Source of the DNA: Monosporascus cannonballus
Taxonomy: Eukaryota; Ascomycota; Sordariomycetes; Xylariales
NCBI GenBank assembly: GCA_004154925.1
Contig: QJNS01000225.1
Coordinates: forward strand, 1-64,000
Direction: 5' to 3'
Length of the DNA stretch: 64,000 nucleotides
A model generated the notes under the pieces. The model searched no databases. It had not been told where the DNA came from and saw only the letters and a list, made by a program, of their open reading frames with translations. Of this stretch, positions 46,388 to 58,385 are shown piece after piece. Position 1 is the first letter of the stretch. Every line of letters begins with the position of its first letter. A program made the translations under genes and the position numbers.

Positions 46388-48246
46388 TTACACAAGTGAG
46401 CTGGACACGTAACTAAGCTGGATATTTTCTTTTAATAATTTTACTATTCGACTTTAATTACTTATTTTTTAATAACCACGATACGAAACGGCTTATAAAA
46501 AATCGAAAATAAACTTAGGCGTTTAAATTAAGACAAATAACCCAAAAATTAATTATAGAAAATTTGATTTTATTTATAATATTTTACATTTTACTCTAAA
46601 GACGCGATATAACGATATACGCATCCGAGCCGATATTATCCCTTTTTTACAGAAATTAACGCCAACCGAAAAAAAATCGATCGTCGAACGGATCCTTAAC
46701 TTAAATATGCAAGCGTTTCTTATTCGGCGTCAGTACGTTAAAGATATGGCGAATTTACTGTTTACGTAGCGCATTACGGAACGCATTAGGGTTAATTAGG
46801 TGTCCAATTTTATTAAACGGCAAAAATTTTCAAAACGCGCTTAAATCGAAAGATAAACTACTAGAAGATTTTATATGAAAATTTAAAAGTATTTCGGAAA
46901 TAATTTAAGTTTATCCGGGTTATAATCGCAAAATACGGTATCGCAAAAGAGGATACTTATAATTTCGACGAAATAGAATTTTTAATAAGATTTTTTATAG
47001 CAATAGACATAGTTATTATTAACGTTAAAAAACGTGGAAAATTTGGATAGGCCTAGCAAGAAAATCGGGAATAATTTATGATAATATAAGCCGTTAACTT
47101 TTAAAGCTGAGTTTTACTCTTATTTATTATTCTTGCCGGAAAAAACCACCTTTTTCGCTAGTTCGCCGATAACCTATTTCCATCCGACTAAAAGTTTGCT
47201 ATAAGCGAAAACGGCTGGATAACAAATAAACTAAGTTTAAAATAAATTAAGCATTTCGACAAATATATTGAGACGCGTACTAAAAATTCAAAACGTCTTT
47301 TTGTTCTTAACGATTACGAAAATTACCATTCGATCGAATTTGAAAAATACTGCCAAACTAACGATATTATTATATTTTATATACTTGTCCATTCCTTTTA
47401 TCGGTTTTAACTTCTCGACGTATCCTGTTTTTTCGTATTAAAACGCGCGTATTTGCTTTATATCGAAAGTTTTATACGGCGGTACGTTACCTATATTATT
47501 AAGGAAGATTTTATTACCGGTTTTTATAATACGTTTAAAGTTGCTATAACGACCGATAATATTAAATCCGGATTCGTAAAAGCAGACTTTGTTTTATTCG
47601 ATCCTAATTACGTCCTTTTTTAATTAAAAGTTTTAATTGTACCTATATCGACCGTTTCGCCGTTTATTTCTGCTAATTTCGTTATTTCTTTACTTGCGAA
47701 AACCCTTAGAGATATTACTGAAGCGATTTGACAGGGACGTTATTTGCAAAGAAAAATCAGAAATCACTAAGGTAATTCGCCAATAAAAATAATTAAATCG
47801 GTTAATTTTTTAACAAAAAAAACATAATACTTTTATACGAAATCGTTTTTTTTTCGAAAGGAAAATAACTATTTTCGCGAAACGAATTACCTTCTTAATA
47901 AACGCCGGAAAACCAAAAATATACGTTTTTAGAAAAGGAAAATACTTATTATAAGGAAGGCAAAAACTTTTATAATTACAAAAGGAAATAATAGTAAATA
48001 ATTACAGTTAATAACAGCTAAAAGTAATCGTTATAAGAAAGTTTAGACGAAAAAACGGAAATATGGTATCTGCGGCAAATCCGGACATAATGCGCATACT
48101 TATAAGAAAATTGTAAATACGTTTAGCGAAATAAAATCCGATGAATTTGAATTAACTTATTATGTTATGGTTGTTTTATTTGAATTTGTTATTGCAAAGT
48201 GTTTAAAAATGTCCAGCTTATTTGTGTATCCAGCTCCCTTGTGTAG
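46388..48246 (+). mobile_element. Pogo/Fot1-type DNA transposon
   Basis: 1859 bp flanked by TA (46386-46387, 48247-48248) with about 40-bp terminal inverted repeats. The left end is TTACACAAGTGAGCTGGACA and the right end (inverse) CTACACAAGGGAGCTGGATA. Each repeat contains a second AGCTGGA unit about 19 bp inward. It encodes a DDE transposase relic on the plus strand. It is inserted in gypsy D. Confidence 0.9.
46655..48170 (+). pseudogene. Pogo/Fot1 transposase relic with C-terminal zinc knuckle
   Basis: N-terminal HTH-like region (LTPTEKKSIVERILNLNMQAF, then RRQYVKDMANLLFT). DDE-domain segments follow: FVLNDYENYHSIEFEKYCQT (the usual DGHxSHxxxEFxxYC block) and LLDVSCFFVLKRAYLLYIE (the usual LDVGxFxPLKxxY block), then KADFVLFDPNYVLF. 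The C-terminus has YGICGKSGHNAHTYKK, a CX2CX4HX4C knuckle with first and last Cys codons now TAT, a feature of many fungal Fot1 transposases. DGH reads NDY here, consistent with GAC to AAC and CAC to TAC. Many stops; inactive. Confidence 0.85.
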
Positions 48247-48599
48247 TACATTAGTTTATTTTATAAACATTAAATGATTTTATTATTAGCTCTTTAGTAA
48301 TTTTGTCTTTAAATATCTGAAAAGCTTTTTTTGCTTTTTTTAAAAAACTTAAATTCTTTTTACGCACTTTTTAATAATAAATGTCGTTATTAATTTAATT
48401 ATATTTCTATATCTCTTAATTAAATTGCGTATATAACTCGTAAATCTTAAGATTTGTTGAATATTTATAATATTCGTCTTATTTGGGAGAGGCTAGTTCT
48501 TAATTATTTCTAATTTAGAGTTTTAGATTAAAATTTATTTAAGTATTGAAAGAAATCTTAAGAAATCCAGTTTCTTTATATGCTATACTTTTTTAGCTG

Positions 48600-48920
48600 G
48601 ATTAATTCGGATATTTGCTTCGTTTAAGGATTTCAGTATTTAAATAATATATTTTTTCGTATTTTTTCAGAGTATCAGAATAAACAAGGATCTCGTCGAG
48701 GTAAACGAATATAAATTTGTCTAGGAAATATTGAACAAGAATTATAACCAGGTTTTAAAAGTTGGCGAAAATATTAGTAAATTCTATAAGTATCATTCGG
48801 TATTCGTAAAATACGTATATTATTTTTAATGTCGTTTTTTACTTTAGTTATTTTAATACGGTAATAGCCGTTACGAAAATTAAATTTCGTAAAGTGTTTT
48901 ACTTTATTAATATTCTTCTT
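48600..48920 (-). pseudogene. Reverse transcriptase remnant of gypsy D
   Basis: The minus strand reads FTKFNFRNGYYRIKITKVKN (RT block upstream of the active site). After a frame change, VQYFLDKFIFVYLDEILVYS follows, with the active site at 48692-48703 as YLDE in place of YLDD. This fixes the coding direction of element D. Confidence 0.75.
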
Positions 48921-49989
48921 TAAACTGTTTATAAAAATTAAGAGATACTTATTTTTAATTATAATATCGTTTAACTATTAATAATTAATTACTTTTCAGT
49001 AAATAAGATTTTTCTTTTCGTCGCTTTTTTATTTGTTATGTTTAGATTTTGAGATTATAAAAACAAGATATTTAATAGAAAGATTGAAAATTTAAATATT
49101 GTTTCCCCTTAACTTTAGTTATATGTTTTTTTATAAGGCTTTTAAATTTTATAAAGTTTAAAATAATTTTTTAAATCAACATCTTATAGTTTTATTAATT
49201 ATATAGCGGTGGCTTATAATTTTCTTCATTTTTAAATATTTCTTTTAAATTTGTAATATTTAGGAAGTACTTTAATGATTTGATTAGAAATCCGTACTTT
49301 GTTACTAGTATAGTAGAATTTTTTGGATATTTTTTGAACGTAGTTTCGTTTTATTTTTTTCTAGAAAAATATCCGTTTTTTTCAGTTAATATACGGGTTA
49401 TGAAAACGAAACCAAGGGATTCTCAAAATAATATTATGTTCGGCGATATCGTCGATGTTCAGAGAAATGCATTTTTAATATCTTTAAATTTATATGAAAT
49501 GTTTTTCGATTTTTTTAAGAATTCGTTTATTTTCGTATATAAATAAACTGTTATTTACTATGCGTAATTTATTAAACTTTAATTTGAATTTTTAAGAAAT
49601 CTTATATTTTTTGCCGTTACAAAGAAAATAAATTTACTTTTTATTTTTAAGTTAATTATTGTTTTAAAAGTTTTATATTTCTATTAAGAGAGAATTTTTA
49701 TTTGATTGCGTATTTCGTTTATAATTTTGCATTAGATTTTTTAAATTAGAGCTTTTCGATGTTTTAATTTCCAACATCTTTAAAGTTTTTTAATTTTTAA
49801 TACTATCTAGTTAAAACGAGATTTTATTCGCGAATTCTTTTAATAATATATTTGGTATATTAATTATTTTTGTATCGAAATTATGTTTTTTTTTGCTATA
49901 TTTTCATTAAGATTTTAAAATTAGCCTTTTTTTATGGCTTACCTTTTGGTTTTATATCCTTCCAATTATAAGGTTAAAGTTTTGGTCCT

Positions 49990-50111
49990 TGTTATGACAC
50001 GAGAATAAAAACGTAGCTATTACACTACTAAAAGTAGAACGTTATTAGCTCGAGCACTAACCGTCTTGTTCTGCTCTATATATCTAAAAGGTGCCACTTA
50101 GGACTGTAACA
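49990..50111 (-). mobile_element. 122-bp solo LTR (or terminal-repeat unit), copy 2
   Basis: The inverse of 39782-39903, identical in length. Target duplication GTCCT/GTCTT (49985-49989, 50112-50116). It is inserted in gypsy D. Confidence 0.8.
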
Positions 50112-52167
50112 GTCTTTAGAAAGAATCGTCCTTATATTTAAGAACTTATACTAATATGAAAAGCATCGGAAAGTAATACAAATATCCTTGGAATAAAGCT
50201 TTTTAATTTTGCTCTAATTCGGAATATAAGTAACAAGATTTAAGATACTTTAGCTATCGTGATATTGCTGTATATCGGTATTTATTATTTAATTCGATAA
50301 ACGTTTTATCGCCCCATTTAGGCCAGAAATTATTTTTTTTCTTGGTTTGAAAATAAAAGAAAAAGTTGTCGAAATAGCAGGCAAAAAATAGAATAATTTG
50401 TAGGAATTTACTCATAGACTTATTAGATTTAAAGTGCATTTTAGAAGTTTATAAGGCTTTAAAAATAACTGTTTATAATTATTAATATATAGTTAATACT
50501 AACTGTTTTTATCGTATATTTTATATTTTTATAACTTATAATAGCAAAAAATTCTTAATTTTATAATTGTTTAAAATATTGTTTATCTTAAATACTACAT
50601 GTAAATTTTATCTTTAAAATCTTAATAAATATGATAGTCTTCGTATTTTAAAATATCGATACAGATTTGAATTATTATATTAATGATAGATCTTAGCTTA
50701 GAGAAAATTAAATTAAATCTTTTTTCTTTTTTTCTGCCTTATTATCGGGTTTTTATTTAATTAATTCGATGGTTTTTCTAAGGTTAAAATCTTTTTTTAG
50801 AAAGCCCTTTTAACAAAGAAGCAATATTCTTTTTTAAAATATCTTTTTTAAAATATCTTTTTTTATTATACTTAAAATATTTTACTTTAGATTTATTTTT
50901 CTTAAACTGTTTCGATATAGAACCTATTTCCTTTTAAAGTTTGACATTAATTTTCTTAATTCGATTATTAGAGCTTTTGTCGTTATCTCGTTTGCCAATT
51001 CTTTTTTTTTTCGAAATATCGATTAAAAATACAGCAATCGACGATATTAACCTTATCGATATATTTTATATATAATTTGTTTTTAACTTATAGCTTTAAG
51101 TGATCGTAATAAAAATAAAATAACGTACTTTTTAACAAGTATAAAATAATTAGTAAGCAGTTAAATTCGATCGTATATTTGAATATTAATTTGATTTGGC
51201 GCCAAAAATAAAACTACTTAATAATATATTATTTTTTATTTGTATTTCCTAAAAAAATTGGCATTCTTTATAAAATAATTATATTTGCTGAAAATATAAT
51301 ATTTCCCGAAACGTTATCGAGATAATTTTATAAATAATTCTTTAAAATAAATTCGAATTACAAAAAAAGCCTTTTTCGATAAGATATTAAAAAATAGTTA
51401 TCATCTTTTCATAATTTTTAATTAACAAATTTTTGTAAAATTTAAAGTAAAATCCGGCCTGAAATTAAGAATTCGTTTATATCTATAAATTTATTATAAG
51501 GCTTAAGTAAGATTGGTTTATATTATTTAATATTTAGTATCCTATAGTAAATAAAAAGCGAAACATTTCCTTTTCGCATTCGGTTTATTTTAAATAATAA
51601 CACAGTCAAAAATTTTTCTTATATTAGTATCGTTTTAAACGAAAAGAGTTAATAACTACTTTCTTAATTTCGTTTTTTAGCTAGGCTAAAACGAAAAAAT
51701 ACCTGTTTCTTTTTTCTTTAATGAATCAAGTATTTTCTTTTTTCAACCTCTGGACCTTCTGGGCTAAGAAATATTTTTTTTTCGTAATAATTCTTTTTCT
51801 CTTTAAGGCCTTGGCTTTATAACTTTTTTTTACTTTTTCTTAAATGTTTCTTTTTTCGATTTTTTCTAGACCTTAATAATATTTTTAAGTCCGAAATAAG
51901 TTACTATTAAGGTTATAAAGATAATAAGTCTTTCTAAGATCGAGTAATAAAAGGTATTATATCATTTGTTAATTAAAAGTTTCTACGATAAAATTTAAAT
52001 CGTTTAATTTAGTTGTTTATTTTTATTATTAAGTAATAACGAAAATCGGGCGTATCGTTAATTTTATAAACGTTGGTTTAACTATTATTTATATTAAATT
52101 TTAAGAAATTTATGCTTTAAATAAACAATGAAGTATTCGTTAGTTATTAATTAAAAAGCTATTAAAA

Positions 52168-52589
52168 TATAACGAACTTATGATATATTTATCTAGAAAT
52201 TTAAATAATATCCGACGTAAGATTTTAATTTGCAAAGAATAATGAGGCAAAAGATATTTTTAAGGTTTATTTATTAAAGAAATTGACATATTTTTCTTAT
52301 AATAAAAAAGGCTACATTTAACTGTAAACCTAAATACATTATTACAAATCGTAAAATTAAATAAATATTATTTTATAAAAAACCGATATGTTATATATTT
52401 TAATTCCTAAAATAAACATGTCGTAGATTGTATAATTGATATAATTTAGTTCTAGATTACCTAGATTACTTAGATTAATTAGATTATTTTTGAAGTTAAG
52501 CTTTTCTATTCGTAGTTTAGCCGCAACAGGTCCTCGCTAGGCCTTAAAGGCTGGTTTCTTTGGAGACAGGAATCTCTGTTTCTGTAATA
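52168..52589 (-). repeat. Right (5') LTR of gypsy D
   Basis: 422 bp. Longer than the left copy partly through extra GATTA-type units near 52455-52490. Confidence 0.87.
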
Positions 52590-55500
52590 GTATTTTCAGA
52601 ATCCGAATAATTTTTTATTTAATTAAGCATTAAGTAAATCCGTTTTTTTACGTACGTCGAAGATTTCTTTTTTACTTTGTACGTAAAGTTTTCTTTTATT
52701 TCCGTATTATTCCGTTTCGTATATATTTTGGTAATATCTGTTATTACCTTAAATAAAACAATATTAAAAATTAAATAAAGTTTAACTTAACGTGAAAGTG
52801 CTAGTTAATAATTAATTTTAAAATTGTCTTAATAATTTTATATAAACAGATATATTTAAAATATTGTTTTGTATTGTGCTTTTTATTTAAATAATTTTTA
52901 TAACGAAGTACACTAAGTTTTTCGTTTTAAAAAACAGTTTTTTAAATCTTCTTCGATTATAACATTTCTTTATTTAATTACATACTAATTTTAACTTTGT
53001 TTTAAGTTTTAATATAATTATTTAAGCTATTTTAATATAAATATTACTTTTATATTAATAAGTTCGTTATACGTATTTTTGTAAATATTAAATATAAAAC
53101 TAAAATTTGCATTTGCTAAAATCGTTCTAATATTTTTATGGTAATTAATATTAAAAGTTACTAAAGTAACAAGTAATTCTTAAACTTAGTTATTCTGCGC
53201 ATAAATAATATAAATCCGTAAATACGTTTTTAATATTTAATTTTACAGTTTTATATATTTATTTAACTTTAAATACGTTAAATAATTTATGATTTAAGCC
53301 GATTTATATTATAAGACTTTGCAAAAGCTTTTAAGTAAAGATGGTTTTTCTATCTGAAATAATATCGTATTATAACTTATACATATTAAAAATACTTTTG
53401 AAAAAACAATATATATTATTTATTCGATATTAGTTTTTTTTTGTTTGAAAAGATAGAAAATTAGAAAACTTTATAAAATTACCCATAATTACGAAAATAT
53501 TAACGTAATATATTTTTATTGTAAGACTTTTGAATAAAAGATTTAATAATAAAATTTATAATAATTAAATTTTACAGTATTTTTTTCAAAGCGGTAACAG
53601 TTATAGTTTTGCATAAAACTTGTATTATTATATCTTAGTTTTACTATAAAAGTTATATTATCATCGTAAATTTTAAACTAGTATTGTATTTTAGAAAAAA
53701 TAATAAAAACGTTAAAATCAATTTATGGTTTTTTAAACTCCTAAACACTTATATAATTAATATTTATATATATTATATATTAAGTTGACTTAGCATTTCC
53801 TTTAAAACAACTATTACTTTTTTAATTTTTAATTTTTATTAAATTATTATCATATTTTCTACTATTTTAATATATGTTATATGATATAGCCTATATTATT
53901 GAAATTTACTATAAGCATAAGTATTCTTTTAAATTAATATCGAAAATAGTACAACTAACTTTAACTAATTTCTTTCGAGGTTTTATTGCTTATTTAAAAT
54001 ATCCGTTTTATCGTTTTTCAAGTTTTTATAATAAATAATAATCAAATCGAAATTGCTTATTTTTTTAAGTCTCGTAATTATCTTTTCGTAAGCTTTTTAA
54101 TGGTAATAAAACGGGTAAAACTTTAATAATCCGTATATATTTTAATTTAATAAAGAACCTTTTACAAAACACTTAAACTGTTGAAAAACAAAAATAATAA
54201 CCATAAATTTCTTATCAAGAATACTATAGTTAAATTTGTCTTTTTTAATTTGTAGAAAAAGAATACGATAAAATATAATTTGCTTTAATTATTTCACTAT
54301 GTGAGTTTTATACTTAATATATAATTCGAAATATCTGTTTTTAATTTAATAAGGGGTATTAAATCGTATATAATTAATATTAATTCGTTAATATTCGTAT
54401 TTTTAATTTTTTAAACAGTTTTTTATTTATAATATTCGTTTAATTTTTTAATAAAATTAATTCCAAATTACCATGAATTTGCTGAAAATTTAAATACACA
54501 TTTTATAGTTGTTAGCAAATCTAGAAAATATTTATACCTTTTTAATTATTATTAATATTTGTTATATTGTATTTAAAGTAATTTTTTAAAGTGTATTTTA
54601 ATATATCCTGAAATCATAAAATATTTCTTTATTTGAATTTTTTATTTATAAATTCGTTATGTATTAATTAGTAATTTAGCGTTTTATAAAGCATAAAAAA
54701 CCTTTTAAACGTATTTGGTATATGCTTTTTCCGTTTTCGATTAAATAAAAAGTTCATCGAAGTAATATATAATAAGAATATCGAAATACATTCGTAATAT
54801 ATAATTTATAATTCTTTAGAAAATTACTAGTACGTTCGTAAGTAGTATTAATATAACCAAATATTTAAATAATCGATATTTTGATCTGAAAAATATTTTT
54901 TATTTATACTTTTTGGGGATTTTAATAAGCCTGTATGTATTTTAACATCGAATATTTTGAATTATTTATTTCTATTGAATCTTTTTTATTTTAATAATTA
55001 AATATAATAATATTCCAGTTTTAATAATAATATCGTTTAATTATTCGTAATTAATTTTAAATCATAATTTGACATTTTTTAAGGACGAAAAATATAAGTT
55101 ACTTTCTAAGTTATTTCGAAAATCGAATGTATCTTTTTATAACCAATTCTTTTAAGTATTTTTTAAAAAATGTGTAATTTATTTCTATTAAAATCATGAA
55201 TAAAATAAAGTTTTATAAATAGGCCTTTTTCTACAACTTATTTTATAATTTTGTTCGTTATATTTTAATAATTTCGTATAAATTAGTTTTTAACATGCGA
55301 TCTATATCAGTAATATTATAATAATATTTTAATTAAATCTTTTAAAATTTAGTGTTATTATTTTAATTCATTATTTAGTTACTTAAATCCTGCTTTAATA
55401 ATAATAACAATACGTCGTGTTTCTTTAATATTTATTTTCTTTCTTATATTTTATTTCTTTAGGAAGTAAAATATTAATTGTGTTTTCATATCTATATTTT

Positions 55501-57336
55501 TAGTTATTTTCGATTAAATATTTAACTTTTATCTTTTTTGAATTTTACTCAATTAGTTATTTCGTTAATTAAAGCTTTATATTAATGCGTTTTTAATTTT
55601 CTTAAAATTGTATTATAATTTCTGAAACGATATCGAATTTAACTGTTAAGTGTCGTTTTTAAATAAAAATCTAAAAATAATTAATTTTCCGTTGGAATTT
55701 CTTATTACTATAACCGAAATTCTAACCTTTCGTATTTGCAATTATATAAAGTTTGAACTTATATTTCTGTAATTATTTACATTTATTAATAATATTCGAT
55801 AATATAGTTTCCGTTTGAAGCTTTAGAATTTATTATTCCGATATATTAGTACGTTTCGATTTGTATTTCTAAAGTATTAAAATTATTAACGGCTTTAATC
55901 GTTACATTTAAAATATTTTGAAATCCTTTTCTAACCTCTTTAAATTTTGTTATATTACCGCTTTTTTATAGATTTCTTTTAACTCCTTTTTAAATTTGCT
56001 GAATTTTATTTGTATTTTTTCGTATATTACGTTAGATTATTATATTTATTGTTTTTATCGAGATATTTGTTGTCTAAGTTATATTAGCTTATTTTTATAA
56101 GCCTATTGTTCTTTATCTTATTCAATATATTGTGTATTCTTATAATATATTACGTTTAATTAAGCTATTTATAATTTCTTATTTTTTAATAACGTTTTTA
56201 TATATATTATCGAATTTCTTCTTTTAAAATCTATTTTTCTGAAGGGTTTAATAAATGCTAATTAAAAATAAAACTTAATTATAATCTTTTAGTAATGTTT
56301 CTTTAAAGTATATTAAATTAACTTTTGTACGAAATAGAAATTAAATTTATAGTAAAAATAAAAAAGAGTTTTATTGTAAATATAATATTTGTTTTAATTA
56401 ATTTTATAAAGCTGTTTATTTATTCATATCGTTTTATAAGCTATTAATATAAAAATATCGGTATTACCGTTTTTCTATTTTCTTATTTCCGATTTAATTA
56501 GGAAAATAAAGTCTTGTTTTATATACACTTATAATATATTAACAAATAAATCTTTTTATTCGTTATATATTAGGCAATTTCATAGTGTATAATATACGAT
56601 ATATGGTTTGCCATATTAATTACACATTTTATAATAAATATCTTTTGTTTATTTCTCGTGTTTTTTTAATTATTCTTTTAAGGCGCGCTATTATTTTCTT
56701 ATAGCTTTTGAGGCCAATATCTGGGCTTTTTATATTTTACGTCAAATTTCTCATTGTAATAGCCTTTATTCGTACTAAGTATCAGTTATATTAACGCTTT
56801 ACTTATTTCTATCGAATGGTTTTTCGTTTAGACTAATTAATCGTTCTTTTAAAACGAGAGCTTAATTTCTTTTATTATTAACATTTTTTACAGGTACTTT
56901 ATTAATATTTTATTTTGCTATAACTTTAACATTATACTTAGCTTTTATTCTTACGTTAAACCGTTCCAGGTTCTATAAGTTTTAATACTGTATTATATAA
57001 AATATAAAACGTATTTCACTTTTTTCTCAGATTTCACTTAATATAGCCAAATCGTAAAATATTTTACCTCTTTTTTTATCGTTTTTTAAATTATCGGTTA
57101 TAGATTCGAATAATTGTATTCTTTATACTATTCTTTAATTCTTTGAAAAATATATTGATAAATATATTCACCTTATCGTCTTTTTAGTTTTTTTTAAGTA
57201 CAAAATATGTAAAAAAAGAATTATATATTTAATGTTTAATCTTTTATATTGTAATTAACGGCTTTATTATATTTGGAACTGTTTTTTATTTAAATTATTA
57301 AAATTATCGTATAATTTGTTTTTAAAATTAATATAT

Positions 57337-57614
57337 TGAAGTGGAGCGGGGTGTTACACCCATGGTCAGGCTCGGCTGATCAGAAAGCTCGAGCTTCGCA
57401 TGTATATTAAGAAGTTCTTTTTCGCTATGGGTTCAACCCCCAGGCATCTTCGGCGACCATCACTATTCAGCATGCCTTCTGCCATTTTCAGTCATCAAGG
57501 TTCAACACCCTCAATATAATCGGAATCAGTTCTTTATTTTTCAACAATTACATTCCATACTGTGACATAAGATGGTTATCCGCACTGATCAAGACCAATT
57601 CTCCCAACCCCAAT
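57337..57614. mobile_element. GC-richer 278-bp insertion, possibly SINE-like
   Basis: An island of normal composition inside the 3'-to-5' body of gypsy C, flanked by a 9-bp direct repeat TTAATATAT (57328-57336, 57615-57623). It contains GGTTCAACCCC near 57431, similar to a tRNA B box, and TGGTCAGGCTCGG near 57363, vaguely like an A box. A tRNA-derived short retroposon would fit, but no poly-A tail is seen and the flanking repeat is pure A/T. A short LTR beginning TGTTACACCC is an alternative. Confidence 0.4.
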
Positions 57615-58017
57615 TTAATATATGCAAACAATCTCGTTAATCGATTTTTGTTTATTAGACTTTTTTTCGAGTAATACCTTATAATAAATTCAAATTGATT
57701 AACCGTATTTCTTATTAAGTATACTTTTACAGCTAGAACTTAATTTTCTAGCTTATTAAAAAGAAAGAATCGAAAATAAACGCATATCTAAATTAAAAAG
57801 GTTCGAACATTACTTTTTTCGTTATATAACTCCGGTTTCTTAGGTTTTATCTTAGTAAAAAAGGCTTATATAAGCGGAAAAATTATAATTTAACAAATAA
57901 GTTATTAATATTTTATCTTAAATTCTCTAATTCTAACTAAATATTGTTAAATAAAAGTTGTTTTAAATACTAATCGATATTTTAATAATATTAAGCATTA
58001 TTTAAAGTTTAATAACG

Positions 58018-58385
58018 TATAACAGTTGAATAATTTTAATTAATTATAAAACTTTAATCGTACAAATTTATAATAATAATAATATTTTAAAATTTAAATG
58101 ATAAATATAATAACTAATTACGTTCCGTAGTATTAAAATTATTTTAAGTAAAGAAATAGTATAATACATTGCTGTTATTTACGTTATAAAAATAAATATA
58201 TTAATATATTATAACTTATTACTTTTATCGAACTTGGCTTTAAAAATTTTAGGTTCGATTTTATCAAGCCTAGCTCTAAAGTCTCTACGCTTAATTTTGT
58301 CGAACCGTTATATAACGTGGTCTATTTAGCCCGTAAATCTCTGTTCTGACCGTTTTCTAAGATCGTACCTCGGCAGATCGTAATA
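58018..58385 (-). repeat. Right (5') LTR of gypsy C
   Basis: 368 bp, collinear with 42295-42663. Confidence 0.85.

Larger units (their letters stand above)
43351..52589 (-). mobile_element. Gypsy element D, complete with nested insertions
   Basis: LTRs 43351-43760 (410 bp) and 52168-52589 (422 bp), target duplication ATATT/GTATT (43346-43350, 52590-52594). Without the pogo element and the 122-bp solo LTR it is about 7.25 kb. RT is on the minus strand (48692-48703 region), so the right LTR is 5'. A purine-rich tract (reverse complement of 43766-43775, AAAAAGGAAA) lies next to the 3' LTR. The family is distinct from A/C/E by LTR sequence and recurs at 60088-60695 and 61909-64000. Confidence 0.87.
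42295..58385 (-). mobile_element. Gypsy element C, complete with nested insertions
   Basis: LTRs 42295-42663 (369 bp) and 58018-58385 (368 bp), target duplication TCTGG/TCTAG (42290-42294, 58386-58390; one transition). Subtracting element D (43351-52589) leaves about 6.85 kb, close to element A (6.93 kb), with which it is collinear. The RT active-site relic YYFDEL is at about 54750-54767 on the minus strand. It is itself inserted in element E. Confidence 0.88.

Noticed and set aside
49280..49546. 88-codon plus-strand frame in gypsy D
   Set aside because: Antisense to the reverse transcriptase side of element D and low-complexity; judged a chance frame.
57420..57460. tRNA gene at the GGTTCAACCCC motif
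   Set aside because: No complete cloverleaf could be drawn; kept only as a SINE-like possibility.
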